Source: Hyphomicrobium_A sp963782555
GTDB lineage: Bacteria; Pseudomonadota; Alphaproteobacteria; Rhizobiales; Hyphomicrobiaceae
Assembly (NCBI GenBank): GCA_963782555.1
Contig: CAWAKB010000005.1
Location: 1 to 64,000 of the forward strand
DNA: 64,000 bases
Reading direction: 5' to 3'
Positions 19,378-26,744 of this stretch are shown one piece after another. The position numbers were made by a program, and so were the translations under genes. Below the pieces are notes generated by a model. The model was not told where the DNA came from. It did no database searches and was given only the letters and a program-made list of their open reading frames with translations. How positions within the stretch are numbered: position 1 is the first letter of the stretch; the number at the start of each line of letters is the position of its first letter.

Positions 19378-19586
19378 TTGGCCCCTAATCGGTATCTCCA
19401 CGTTGGCCACGCCCCGGACTCCTATGACTCCCAAGTTGCGGTCGCTATAAAGCGGGCCACGATGCGGGCCGCTGAGCGGATTTGGGCACGCGCAGACTGC
19501 CCGGCCGGCCCTTACGAAACTGCAAATTTGCCCGCATATACCACCGCCGTGCGGCGGCGCGCCTCATCTTCAGGGCCGTTAACGCT

Positions 19587-21134
19587 ATGACCGACACCGT
19601 CCTCATTATCGATTTCGGCAGCCAGGTGACGCAGCTGATCGCCCGGCGCGTGCGCGAGGCCGGCGTCTACTCGGAGATCGTGCCGTTCAACCGTGCGGAG
19701 GATGCGGGCGAACGTCTAAGCCCCAAGGCCGTGATCCTGTCGGGTGGGCCAGCGAGCGTCACCGAGATAGGCACGCCGCGCACGCCCGAGTGGGTATGGA
19801 CGAGCGGGCTGCCGGTGCTCGGCATCTGCTACGGCGAGCAGGCGATGGTGCAGCAGCTCGGTGGCGGCGTCGAGGGCGGGCACGCCCGCGAGTTCGGCCG
19901 CGCCGAATTGGAGGTGGTCGAGGACTGCCGGCTGTTCGACGGCGTATGGCCGAAGGGCACGCGCGATCAGGTGTGGATGAGCCACGGCGATCGCGTCACG
20001 CGGCTGCCCGCGGGCTTCAAGGTCATCGGCGTGTCGAAAGGGGCGCCGTTCGCGGCGATCGCCGACGAGGCGCGCAACCTCTATGCCGTGCAGTTCCACC
20101 CGGAGGTGGTGCACACCCCGCGCGGCGCCGCGCTCCTTTCCAACTTCGTGCACCGCATCGCCGGTCTCAAGGGCGACTGGACCATGGCGCATTTCCGCTC
20201 CGCTGAGGTCGCCAAGATCAGGGCGCAGGTGGGCAAGGCGCGCGTCATCGCCGGGCTGTCGGGCGGCGTCAACTCGGCCGTCGCCTCGGTGCTGATCCAT
20301 GAGGCGGTCGGCGACCAGCTCACCTGCATCTTCGTCGACCACGGTCTGATGCGCCAGAACGAGGCCAAAGAGGTCGTGAGCTTGTTTCGCGGGCACTACA
20401 ACATCCCGTTGGTGCACGTCGACGCAAGGAAGCTGTTTCTCGACGCGCTCGCCGGCAAGAGCGACCCGGAGGAAAAGCGCAAGATCATCGGCGGGCTCTT
20501 CATCGACGTGTTCGATGAGGAGGCGAGCAAGCTCGGCGGCGCGGAGTTCCTGGCGCAGGGCACGCTCTACCCGGACGTCATCGAGAGCGTGTCGTTCACC
20601 GGCGGGCCGTCGGTGACGATCAAATCGCACCACAACGTGGGCGGGCTGCCCGAGCGCATGAACCTGAAGCTGGTGGAGCCCTTGCGCGAATTGTTCAAGG
20701 ATGAGGTGCGCGCGCTGGGGCGCGAGCTGGGACTGCCTGAGAGCTTCGTTGGCCGCCACCCGTTCCCGGGGCCGGGGCTCGCCATCCGCGTGCCGGGCGA
20801 GGTGAGCGAGGAGAAGCTCGCCATACTGCGCGCCGCCGACGCCATCTATCTCGACGAGATCCGCAAGGCGGGGCTCTACGACGCGATCTGGCAGGCGTTT
20901 GCAGTGCTGCTCCCGGTGCGCACGGTGGGCGTCATGGGGGACGCGCGCACCTACGACTACGTGTGCGCGCTGCGCGCGGTGACCTCGACCGACGGCATGA
21001 CCGCCGACTACTACGATTTCTCCCACGCGTTCCTAGGCGCTGTGGCGACGCGCATCATCAACGAGGTGAAGGGCATCAACCGCGTGGTCTACGACATAAC
21101 GTCGAAGCCGCCCGGCACCATTGAGTGGGAATAA
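19587..21134 (+). CDS. guaA: GMP synthase (glutamine-hydrolysing)
   Basis: A 515-residue enzyme that aminates XMP to GMP with glutamine and ATP. The class I amidotransferase part has VLGICYGEQAMVQ (nucleophile Cys) and AVQFHPEVVHTPRG (His-Glu). The ATP pyrophosphatase part begins GLSGGVNSAVASVLIHEA, and the dimer domain ends KGINRVVYDITSKPPGTIEW. The P-loop signature is normally SGGVDS; here Asp is replaced by Asn (codon AAC at about 20272), which is unexpected. The start ATG 19587 gives the usual MTDTVLIIDFGSQ. The 3' end of this gene is repeated at about 22.0 and 24.5 kb, marking it as an integration site. Confidence 0.95.
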   Translation: MTDTVLIIDFGSQVTQLIARRVREAGVYSEIVPFNRAEDAGERLSPKAVILSGGPASVTEIGTPRTPEWVWTSGLPVLGICYGEQAMVQQLGGGVEGGHAREFGRAELEVVEDCRLFDGVWPKGTRDQVWMSHGDRVTRLPAGFKVIGVSKGAPFAAIADEARNLYAVQFHPEVVHTPRGAALLSNFVHRIAGLKGDWTMAHFRSAEVAKIRAQVGKARVIAGLSGGVNSAVASVLIHEAVGDQLTCIFVDHGLMRQNEAKEVVSLFRGHYNIPLVHVDARKLFLDALAGKSDPEEKRKIIGGLFIDVFDEEASKLGGAEFLAQGTLYPDVIESVSFTGGPSVTIKSHHNVGGLPERMNLKLVEPLRELFKDEVRALGRELGLPESFVGRHPFPGPGLAIRVPGEVSEEKLAILRAADAIYLDEIRKAGLYDAIWQAFAVLLPVRTVGVMGDARTYDYVCALRAVTSTDGMTADYYDFSHAFLGAVATRIINEVKGINRVVYDITSKPPGTIEWE

Positions 21135-21142
21135 CGCGCCTT

Positions 21143-21163
21143 CGGCACGACCGAGTGGGAGTG
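21143..21163 (+). repeat. short repeat of the guaA 3' terminus
   Basis: A 21-base stretch, CGGCACGACCGAGTGGGAGTG, differs at only two bases from the matching part of the second guaA-end copy (22060-22080) and is close to the true guaA end at 21114-21134. It lies 8 bases after the guaA stop and just before the TIGR02391-type gene. It is plausibly a trace of an earlier crossover at this site. Confidence 0.6.
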
Positions 21164-21166
21164 GTC

Positions 21167-21850
21167 ATGACTATTGATCGTCACAGATTGCGGGGTGTTT
21201 ACGCTCGCCTCAAGGGTATACAGAGGGCAGATCTTAGGGGTCTTTGCTCAGGCACCATCGGTGAGGATTTCAACAAATTGGCTGCTCAAGCAGGTGAGAT
21301 CTTGGGGGAACCGACGAAGGATTTTGAGCTACCCCGCGGTGCGTTTCGCAATGGCCGCTGTTCGGCAGAGGAGGTCACAAGTAAGCTGAACCAGCTCGTG
21401 TCATACTTGGAATATACGCAGCACGTTGGAAGCGAGATCGTTCAGCTTGGCTCGATCTACAATTCGATACAAGATGAGCAGCTCAAGGCTCGTTGTGCCG
21501 ATCTACTGTCCGCACCCGGGAACTTCGATCGAGTAATAAATCAATCAACGTTGGTTCTGGAAGATCGCATCAGAGCGAAGTCTGGTTCCTCCACTGGAGC
21601 AGTCGGCGTCGCCCTGGTGAACGAGGTAGTGAAAGGTGACCCGCACAAGAGCGTTCTGAAGTTCAGCGACGACAAGAATGAGCGGGATGGATACGCGAGC
21701 ATTCTGCGAGGGGTCGTCGGTGCGTATCGCAATCCCACGCACCACCATCTCCTCGACCACATCACGCGAGAAGAGGCGCTAAAGGTTTGCGCCTTTATCG
21801 ACGGTTTGCTGAAGATCGTTGATGGGGCTGCCGTCACGAAGAACTCGTAG
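21167..21850 (+). CDS. TIGR02391 (Ymh)-family protein, possible defence-associated cargo
   Basis: A 227-residue protein starting at ATG 21167. The C-terminal third matches what I know of the TIGR02391 / hypothetical_ymh family: NQSTLVLEDRIRAKSG, GVALVNEVVKG, SVLKFSDDKNERDGYASILR, GVVGAYRNPTHHHL and REEALKVCAFIDGLLKI. The biochemical role is unknown; members are often found in phage, plasmid and island contexts, and some are called abortive-infection related. The RNPTHH motif recalls nuclease- or HEPN-like helical domains, but I do not claim activity. Base composition is visibly less GC-rich than guaA, and it lies between two copies of the guaA 3' end, both signs of transfer. Confidence 0.75.
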   Translation: MTIDRHRLRGVYARLKGIQRADLRGLCSGTIGEDFNKLAAQAGEILGEPTKDFELPRGAFRNGRCSAEEVTSKLNQLVSYLEYTQHVGSEIVQLGSIYNSIQDEQLKARCADLLSAPGNFDRVINQSTLVLEDRIRAKSGSSTGAVGVALVNEVVKGDPHKSVLKFSDDKNERDGYASILRGVVGAYRNPTHHHLLDHITREEALKVCAFIDGLLKIVDGAAVTKNS

Positions 21851-21870
21851 CCGAGTGCTCCCGCAAGCTG

Positions 21871-21900
21871 GCGCGGGTCCCGGCCTGCGCCGGGATGACG
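21871..21900 (+). repeat. intergenic hairpin repeat, copy 1
   Basis: A 30-base hairpin unit: GCG(C)GGGTCCCG, a GC-rich loop, then CGGGATGACG. An almost identical unit is at 63558-63587. A partner in the opposite orientation with a different loop (CTGAAGAG) is at 21935-21964. Confidence 0.75.
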
Positions 21901-21934
21901 GGTGTGGGTGGGCTTAGGCTGTGCCTCCTCTCCA

Positions 21935-21964
21935 CGTCATCCCGCTGAAGAGCGGGACCCACGC
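21935..21964 (-). repeat. intergenic hairpin repeat, copy 2 (inverted)
   Basis: Read on the minus strand it is GCGTGGGTCCCG, loop CTCTTCAG, CGGGATGACG, the same ends as copy 1 with another loop. With copy 1 it makes a head-to-head pair, as at 63.4-63.6 kb. Confidence 0.75.
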
Positions 21965-21995
21965 AAGTCGCAGCGAGCGCTTTGCCAGCCTATTT

Positions 21996-22080
21996 CGCGC
22001 ATCATCAACGAGGTGAAGGGCATCAACCGCGTCGTCTACGACATTACGTCGAAGCCGCCCGGCACCATCGAGTGGGAGTG
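21996..22080 (+). repeat. second copy of the guaA 3' end (att-like)
   Basis: 85 bases repeat the end of guaA (21050-21134) with only a handful of mismatches and still encode RIINEVKGINRVVYDITSKP followed by PGTIEWE, but without a promoter, start or in-frame stop. Such duplicated gene ends are what remains when an integrative element inserts into the 3' end of guaA and restores it. The bases before 21996 do not continue the guaA match. Confidence 0.85.
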
Positions 22081-22121
22081 CAGGGGAGTAGAAACGGCGG
22101 CTAGCGGCGGTCTTTATTGCT

Positions 22122-22919
22122 TCAATCCTCGCCCCCCGAAGAGCCGTTGGCCCGATTGGCGGCCAGCCAATTCAGGGCGCCCGGAGGGCTGCCCGTCAGA
22201 CGCCGGCTTTCGCGGACAAGATGGGCTTGATCCGAATAGCCGGATTCGAGCGCGAGAATGGCGGTGCTTTCAGACGAGGTCTCCGCCAGACGAAGATAAC
22301 GCTGATGTCTGAGGATGCGGTCCAGAGTTTTCGGTCCATAGCCAAAAGCTTCGTCGAAACGCCGACGCAATGTCCTTTCGCTCATACCAAGAGCGCGGCC
22401 GAGCCACGGAACAAGCGGTGCGCCCGCTGGTGCGCCGGCGGCGATGAGCCGATAGGCCGCCAGCATCTGCCGATCGGCGGACTCGAATTCAGGGGCCATC
22501 CGGCCCACGACGGACTGAAGCGACCGCACCAGTCCGTCAATGTCCCCTTCGTTCGCCGCGTCAACCGCTGCTCGCCGCACGCGAGCGCCCCATAAGGCCT
22601 CAAGGTCCGGCCGCTGATTGGTGATCTCGCTGGCGGCAATTCCGAGCCAGGCCGCCGCGGCGGCGGGGTGGAAGCGGAATCCGATCACCAGCGTTCCGGC
22701 GGGGAGATCCTCGGTCACCGCTTCACTGTCGGGACCTGCAACTCGGAACGCATGGTCGATCCATTGCAGGTCGATGGTTGCGTCGGACGCAACCACAATC
22801 GGTGACGCATCTTTCTCGGGGAGTCTGTGGGCCCAAATCGACGAGAACGCGCCAAGACCTGCGGTGGTTACCGGCCAATGGCGAAATGTTCCGGCCAGGC
22901 GTGCGGGAACCGGGGGCAT
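22122..22919 (-). CDS. AraC-family transcriptional regulator
   Basis: A 265-residue regulator starting at ATG 22919 with GAGGAGGGCGGCGG upstream. The N-terminal sensing domain resembles the DUF6597-type AraC regulators (HWPVTTAGLGAFSSIWAHRL, GTLVIGFRFHPAAAAAWLG). The C-terminal DNA-binding part has two helix-turn-helix units: ALGMSERTLRRRFDEAFGYG with GPKTLDRILRHQR, and ILALESGYSDQAHLVRESRR. It is divergent from the glyoxalase-like gene at 23143, with about 220 bases between them that could hold both promoters, so control of that gene is a reasonable guess. Confidence 0.85.
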   Translation of the reverse strand: MPPVPARLAGTFRHWPVTTAGLGAFSSIWAHRLPEKDASPIVVASDATIDLQWIDHAFRVAGPDSEAVTEDLPAGTLVIGFRFHPAAAAAWLGIAASEITNQRPDLEALWGARVRRAAVDAANEGDIDGLVRSLQSVVGRMAPEFESADRQMLAAYRLIAAGAPAGAPLVPWLGRALGMSERTLRRRFDEAFGYGPKTLDRILRHQRYLRLAETSSESTAILALESGYSDQAHLVRESRRLTGSPPGALNWLAANRANGSSGGED

Positions 22920-23142
22920 CCGCCGCCCTCCTCTGTCCGTACACTCACAACACGATACTAGCACCTTTCCACGTCCGGATTTCGACTTCGCCTTGCTGCC
23001 GACCGGCGGCGTCCGCAGTCGTGTCTTGGCCAATTCGTTCAATTCCCGCAGAGCTACACGCGATACTTTCGTCGCGTATGGTCCGCCACGATGGTCACGG
23101 TTTGGCGAAGGGCCCGATGAGCAATGTCGAAGGAGAAGGGCA

Positions 23143-23569
23143 ATGAGAGCGCGATTTGGCATCTTAACGCTCGGCGTCGACGACCTTGAGACGTCGCTGA
23201 AATTCTACCGCGATGGGCTCGGGTTGCGGACGGAAGGTATCGTCGGACAGGAGTTCGAGCACGGTTCGGTTGCTATGTTCCACCTCGAAGGTGGCAGCAT
23301 GCTTTGCCTCTACCCGCGCAATGACCTCGGACTGGATGCGGGAATCGCCCCGAACTCCGCGCAGTCCCACCGAGTTCAGCATCGGTCACAACGTGTCCAG
23401 CGGAGCCGAAGTTGATCAGGTGATGGCGCGGGCCGAGACGGCGGGAGCGCACATCACGATGCCGGCGCGGAAGACTTTCTGGGGCGGCTATGCCGGGTAT
23501 TTCCAGGATCCCGACGGTCATCTTTGGGAAGTCCTGCACAATCCAGCCTTCCTGCCGGATGAAGAATGA
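23143..23569 (+). pseudogene. VOC (glyoxalase-like) family protein, frameshifted
   Basis: The start ATG 23143 follows AAGGAGAAGGGCA. The first frame gives the VOC start RFGILTLGVDDLETSLKFYR and the metal-binding-type beta strands. The second half, PTEFSIGHNVSSGAEVDQVM then FWGGYAGYFQDPDGHLWEV, is in another frame. The break lies between about 23350 and 23372; dropping one base near GCCCCGAACTCC would rejoin the halves. An intact version would be a small ring-cleaving, glutathione-conjugating or resistance-type VOC enzyme. It may be a true pseudogene or a one-base error. Its last 45 coding bases are duplicated at 24403. Confidence 0.82.
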
Positions 23570-23591
23570 ACTCTTGAAGCCAGCGCGCATG
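23525..23591 (+). repeat. 67-bp direct repeat, left copy (VOC gene end)
   Basis: Covers the final codons and stop of the VOC gene plus about 20 bases. It matches 24403-24469 with three mismatches. The two copies bracket the dihydrofolate-reductase-like gene, 878 bases apart. Confidence 0.88.
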
Positions 23592-23786
23592 TTGCCGGTC
23601 GCGCCGCGCATCGCCGTCAACACCACACCCACAGACACGGCGGAAGCCGTCCAGTGCTGTGCCGATGCAAAGCGGTCGGAATTCGACCAGGCCGGATCAG
23701 ATGCACGAAAAAAATGTGAGCACGTGTCGTGAGCGCCGCTGGTCGTTCGTCGTTGGGGTACGAGGAGAGGAAAGGTGGGAGAAACA

Positions 23787-24371
23787 ATGAGAAAGATCAT
23801 CGCCATTACCCAGGTCACGGTGGACGGCGTCATGCAGGCGCCTGGCGACTCCGAGGAGGATCGGAGGAGCGGATTCACCCACGGAGGCTGGGCCATGCCC
23901 TTCGTGGATGGTTCCCTGGACATCGTCGAGACTGAGCGCGCGTACGACATGCTTTTAGGACGCCGGACCTACGACATCTTCGCCGCTTACTGGCCGCACC
24001 AGGACAACGCGATTGCGAAGGCCTTCAACAGAGCGACGAAATATGTCGTTACGCACAGGCCCGGCCAGCTCGGCTGGGAAACCTCGGTGCGCATCGGCGG
24101 CGACGTTGTCGAGGAGGTCCGCCGTCTGAAGGAATCGGATGGGCCTGAATTGCACATCTGGGGCAGCAGCGAATTGCTGCAGACCCTGATCGCCGCCGAT
24201 CTCGTCGACGAATATCGCATCGCCGTCTTTCCGGTGGTGCTCGGCGAAGGAAATCGGCTGTTCGAGAGTGGCGTTCCACCGCGCGGCCTGACTCTGGTCG
24301 AGACGCGAAGCACGCCCACGGGCGTCCTCTTCAACACCTACCGTCCAGCCGGTCCTCTTCCGAAGGGGTAA
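23787..24371 (+). CDS. dihydrofolate reductase / RibD C-terminal-domain family protein
   Basis: A 194-residue protein from ATG 23787 (GGTGGGAGAAACA upstream). It has the RibD_C/DHFR-like fold: MRKIIAITQVTVDGVMQAPG, a DMLLGRRTYDIFAAYWPHQ strand-helix, HIWGSSELLQTLIAADLVDE and YRIAVFPVVLGEGNRLFESG. Stand-alone members are NADPH-dependent reductases of mostly unknown substrate, often near VOC and SRPBCC genes, as here. It is flanked by 67-bp direct repeats, suggesting that it was gained or shuffled as a unit. Confidence 0.88.
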   Translation: MRKIIAITQVTVDGVMQAPGDSEEDRRSGFTHGGWAMPFVDGSLDIVETERAYDMLLGRRTYDIFAAYWPHQDNAIAKAFNRATKYVVTHRPGQLGWETSVRIGGDVVEEVRRLKESDGPELHIWGSSELLQTLIAADLVDEYRIAVFPVVLGEGNRLFESGVPPRGLTLVETRSTPTGVLFNTYRPAGPLPKG

Positions 24372-24402
24372 GGTCGGCCGGAAACGCCGTCGGACGCGGA
24401 GC

Positions 24403-24469
24403 TGGGAAGTCCTGCACAATCCAGCCTTCCTGCCGGCTGAAGAATGAATTCTTGAAGCGAGCGCGCATG
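24403..24469 (+). repeat. 67-bp direct repeat, right copy
   Basis: A second copy of the VOC gene end, with three mismatches to 23525-23591, including the stop codon TGA. It directly abuts the third guaA-end copy at 24471, so the joint of two rearrangements lies here. Confidence 0.88.
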
Positions 24470-24470
24470 C

Positions 24471-24532
24471 GGCATCAACCGCATGGTCTACGACATCACC
24501 TCAAGCCCCCTGGCACGATTGCGTGGGAGTGA
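24471..24532 (+). repeat. third, diverged copy of the guaA 3' end
   Basis: The sequence GGCATCAACCGCATGGTCTA, then CGACATCACC and CGTGGGAGTGA, follows the end of guaA (21071-21134) with several substitutions and at least one base lost, so it no longer encodes the peptide. Its greater decay suggests an older insertion than the copy at 21996. Confidence 0.75.
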
Positions 24533-24590
24533 GTGAGGCGCCGGCGTGGACACCTCGCCAGGCGGCTGACTTACGCGCGGCCGAATACGA

Positions 24591-25034
24591 ATGAGCAATA
24601 GCGACATCATGGCGTTCGCGATCAAAGCCGAGGTTGACGATCCACGGGCGAAGACGTTCGCATTCATGGCACAGAAGACGATGTATAGCGGCAAGTGCAT
24701 CGCCAAGGGCGATACGATCTTCGTGTTTGCAAGTGAGAACGAGGGCGGGCACGGTCTCGTTGCACGCGGCATCGTCACCTCCGCCGAAGCAGTCGCCAAG
24801 ACGCGTGGGCTCGCCCGGCAGACGCCGCGCGTCAGCATCACCGTCGCTCGCACCACGCTCGCGAAGCGGACCCTGGGGCGCAGAGAGCTCAAGCGGTTTG
24901 CCGATTGGAACGATGGGCGGCCCGAGACCGAGCTCAATTTCAAATTCTATCGTCAGGCCACGAACAAGATCATCGGCATCTCCGAAGAGGCGGCAGAGTT
25001 CCTGAACGGATTCTTTCAGGGCGCCACCGCATGA
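24591..25034 (+). CDS. hypothetical protein, possible PUA-like barrel
   Basis: A 147-residue soluble protein, with no signal peptide or membrane segment. It has alternating beta-strand sequence (YSGKCIAKGDTIFVFASENE, GHGLVARGIVTSAEAV) that recalls the EVE/PUA-like barrel, then a basic region (TLAKRTLGRRELKRF) and a C-terminal helix. I do not recognise the family with confidence. There is no clear ribosome binding site. It is the first gene after the third guaA-end copy and so may belong to the chromosome or to the island. Confidence 0.6.
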   Translation: MSNSDIMAFAIKAEVDDPRAKTFAFMAQKTMYSGKCIAKGDTIFVFASENEGGHGLVARGIVTSAEAVAKTRGLARQTPRVSITVARTTLAKRTLGRRELKRFADWNDGRPETELNFKFYRQATNKIIGISEEAAEFLNGFFQGATA

Positions 25035-25167
25035 TGCGGCCACGCTGCTGCAGGCTTTAGCGCCGCCCCCGGTGGCGTGAGACCAACCGGAAACTGAGTT
25101 CCCCTGGTTTCGCGAATCAGAGCACTTCGGGTTGGGTGGCATCGTCTCGGCCTCGGAGAACGCGCGC

Positions 25168-26162
25168 ATGAACGACAGGGCCACCGCGATCAAGGTGCAG
25201 GAGATCGGCAGCTTCTTCGTCGGCGGCCGGATCGCACGCCTCGAAGGGCTGCCGGTGCGCGAGCGGGTCAGCGCCGTCGGCGGCCCCGTCTACCGCGATG
25301 ATCCCAACGGCGATGTCGTCGCCGGGCAGATGTACGTTCAGTTCGTCCGGCTGGCGCAGCCGCGCGGGCCGGCCCCGCTTCTCATGTGGCACGGCGGCGG
25401 CATGACCGGCGCCAGCTGGGAAGGAACGCCGGATGGCCGTCTTGGCTGGCAGATGTTCTTCCTGCGCGCCGGCTTCGACACCTATGTGTCGGACGCCTCA
25501 GGCGCGCCGGACGGCTCGAGCGCGATCACCGCGCGTACGCGATGCGGCGCATTGAGCGCTGACCTCAGCCCGAAATTGCCGCCCTGGCTGTGCGTGAGCA
25601 GAATGACGCCCGGGTCGAGCCGCGCGATCAGCGCGTCATAGGCGAGTTGGGTCGGCGCGTCGTTGCAGCCCCAGCGCGGCACGCTCGCAGCAAGGAAGGC
25701 TTCGAAGGCCTCCACCGGAAACTTGAGCTCCGCATAGGTGCGCCGGCGGGCCGGCTCCGCGTGCCAGGAGCCGGCAGGTCCGAAGCGGAAGGTATCCTCC
25801 CACCCCTCCTTCGCCGTGCGGAAATAGGGCGCCTCGGGATAGACCTGCGGGAACGGCGCCCACGACGCGCGGCCGCGCTCCATGATCCTGCGCAAGGTGA
25901 TGCGGCGCGGCTCAGGGGTGTGCCTCATCTCTTCGTGTGGGGAGACAATTGGCACGACAACGCATTTTGGCGCGGCTCGCGTCCTGAGGTGGAGCGCTGG
26001 CGCGATGCGCTCGTTGCCGCCGGTTGCGATGTGACGTGGATCGACCTGCCGCAACGGGGGATCATCGGCAACAGCCATGGGCTGATGGCCGACACCAACA
26101 GCGACGAGATCGCAGGCCTGGTGCTCGAATGGATGGCCTCGCACGGGCTGGTTGGCCCGTGA
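25168..26162 (+). pseudogene. alpha/beta hydrolase (esterase) gene with an inverted internal segment
   Basis: The N-terminal part (25168 to about 25497, +) reads VQEIGSFFVGGRIARLEGLP, LLMWHGGGMTGASWEG and FFLRAGFDTYVSDA. The C-terminal part (about 25884 to 26162, +) reads GVPHLFVWGDNWHDNAFWRG then CDVTWIDLPQRGIIGNSHGL. The missing middle, with the nucleophile elbow THSQGGNFGLRSAL, is on the minus strand between them. Joined in proper order the three parts give a full esterase of about 330 residues, of a family where YVSDA is followed by VERGRASWA and EPSGAPD by the final part. As read here no intact protein is made. Confidence 0.85.
25498..25883 (-). other. inverted middle segment of the esterase gene
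   Basis: About 386 bases read, on the minus strand, MERGRASWAPFPQVYPEAPY through KFPVEAFEAFLAASVPRWG, ILLTHSQGGNFGLRSALNAP and ALEPSGAP. Breakpoints are at GACGCC|TCAGG (left) and CTCCAT|GATCC (right). Flipping it back restores the reading order, apart from about 2 bases at the right joint. The best candidate flanking inverted repeat is short and imperfect (CCTCAGGCGCGCC against GGCGCGGCTCAGG), so a controlled invertible switch is not shown. Confidence 0.85.
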
Positions 26163-26193
26163 GAGACCGCTGGGTCGCGTCCTCGCGCTGGGG

Positions 26194-26643
26194 CTAGCTC
26201 GCCAGCGCCAGCTCGCCCGTTTCCAACAGCGACTTGAGGTTGGAGAGGATCTTCGGCCATCCGCCCGACACCGCCTCGATGAATTTCGAGCCCGGCTTGT
26301 CGATCGCGTGCGTGATCGTGAGCTTGACGGCGCCGCCCGTGGGCTCCAGCTCCATCGTGCAGATCGCGGGACCCTCGGCCTTTATTTCCGGCTTGTACTC
26401 GTTGCGCCATCTGATGATGAGGCGTTTGGGCGGCTCGGCCTCGAGGATCTCGCCAGAGTTGGCGATGCGGCCGTCAGCGAACACCAGCTTCCACGGCGAG
26501 CCGGGCTTCCAATCGGATTCGCAGTGCATGCCGAACCAGTATTGCTGCATGAAGTTGCTGTCCGTCAGCGCCGACCACAGTCTCTCGGGCGTCGTGCGGA
26601 TGTAGGTGACGTAGACGTAGGTGCTGGCGGGGGTGCTACTCAT
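26194..26643 (-). CDS. SRPBCC/AHSA1 domain protein, copy 2
   Basis: A 149-residue START-like (SRPBCC) protein from ATG 26643, with GAAGGAGACAGCG upstream. AHSA1-type marks are YVTYIRTTPERLWSALTDS, FMQQYWFGMHCESDWKPGSP, GEILEAEPPKRLIIRW and a C-terminal GGWPKILSNLKSLLETG. These small hydrophobic-pocket proteins usually sit next to an ArsR regulator. Here only the tail of such a regulator remains, overlapping the start codon (see 26636-26731). It is a paralogue of 26745-27221. Confidence 0.88.
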   Translation of the reverse strand: MSSTPASTYVYVTYIRTTPERLWSALTDSNFMQQYWFGMHCESDWKPGSPWKLVFADGRIANSGEILEAEPPKRLIIRWRNEYKPEIKAEGPAICTMELEPTGGAVKLTITHAIDKPGSKFIEAVSGGWPKILSNLKSLLETGELALAS

Positions 26644-26731
26644 CGCTGTCTCCTTCGAGGAACTTCTCGAGCTTGGAGAACTTGTCGATCCGGCGCTCGG
26701 CGATCGCGTGGATCGGCGCGGCAGTAGGGAT
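26636..26731 (-). pseudogene. remnant of a second ArsR-type regulator (C-terminal end)
   Basis: On the minus strand 31 codons read IPTAAPIHAIAERRIDKFSK then LEKFLEGDSDE and a stop overlapping the ATG of the SRPBCC gene (ATGAGTAG). It matches the end of the intact ArsR protein at 27242 (NPVPINDVAERWINKFEHHR). The DNA-binding part is gone. This shows that the ArsR-SRPBCC unit was duplicated in tandem and the second regulator mostly deleted. Confidence 0.75.
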
Positions 26732-26744
26732 CGAAGCGCCGCGA

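Noticed and set aside
17635..19590. A 651-codon + frame over the zinc-ribbon and Aat-like genes
   Set aside because: It overlaps two recognisable proteins in other frames and has low-complexity composition with no domain.
21902..22312. A 136-codon frame containing the second guaA end as a gene
   Set aside because: It holds only the duplicated 27 residues of GuaA in otherwise random sequence, with no start signal; treated as an att-like repeat.
23570..23780. Minus-strand frame with ASAQHWTASAVSVGVVLTAMRG as a gene fragment
   Set aside because: It looks somewhat protein-like but is short, lacks start and stop context and matches no family I know.
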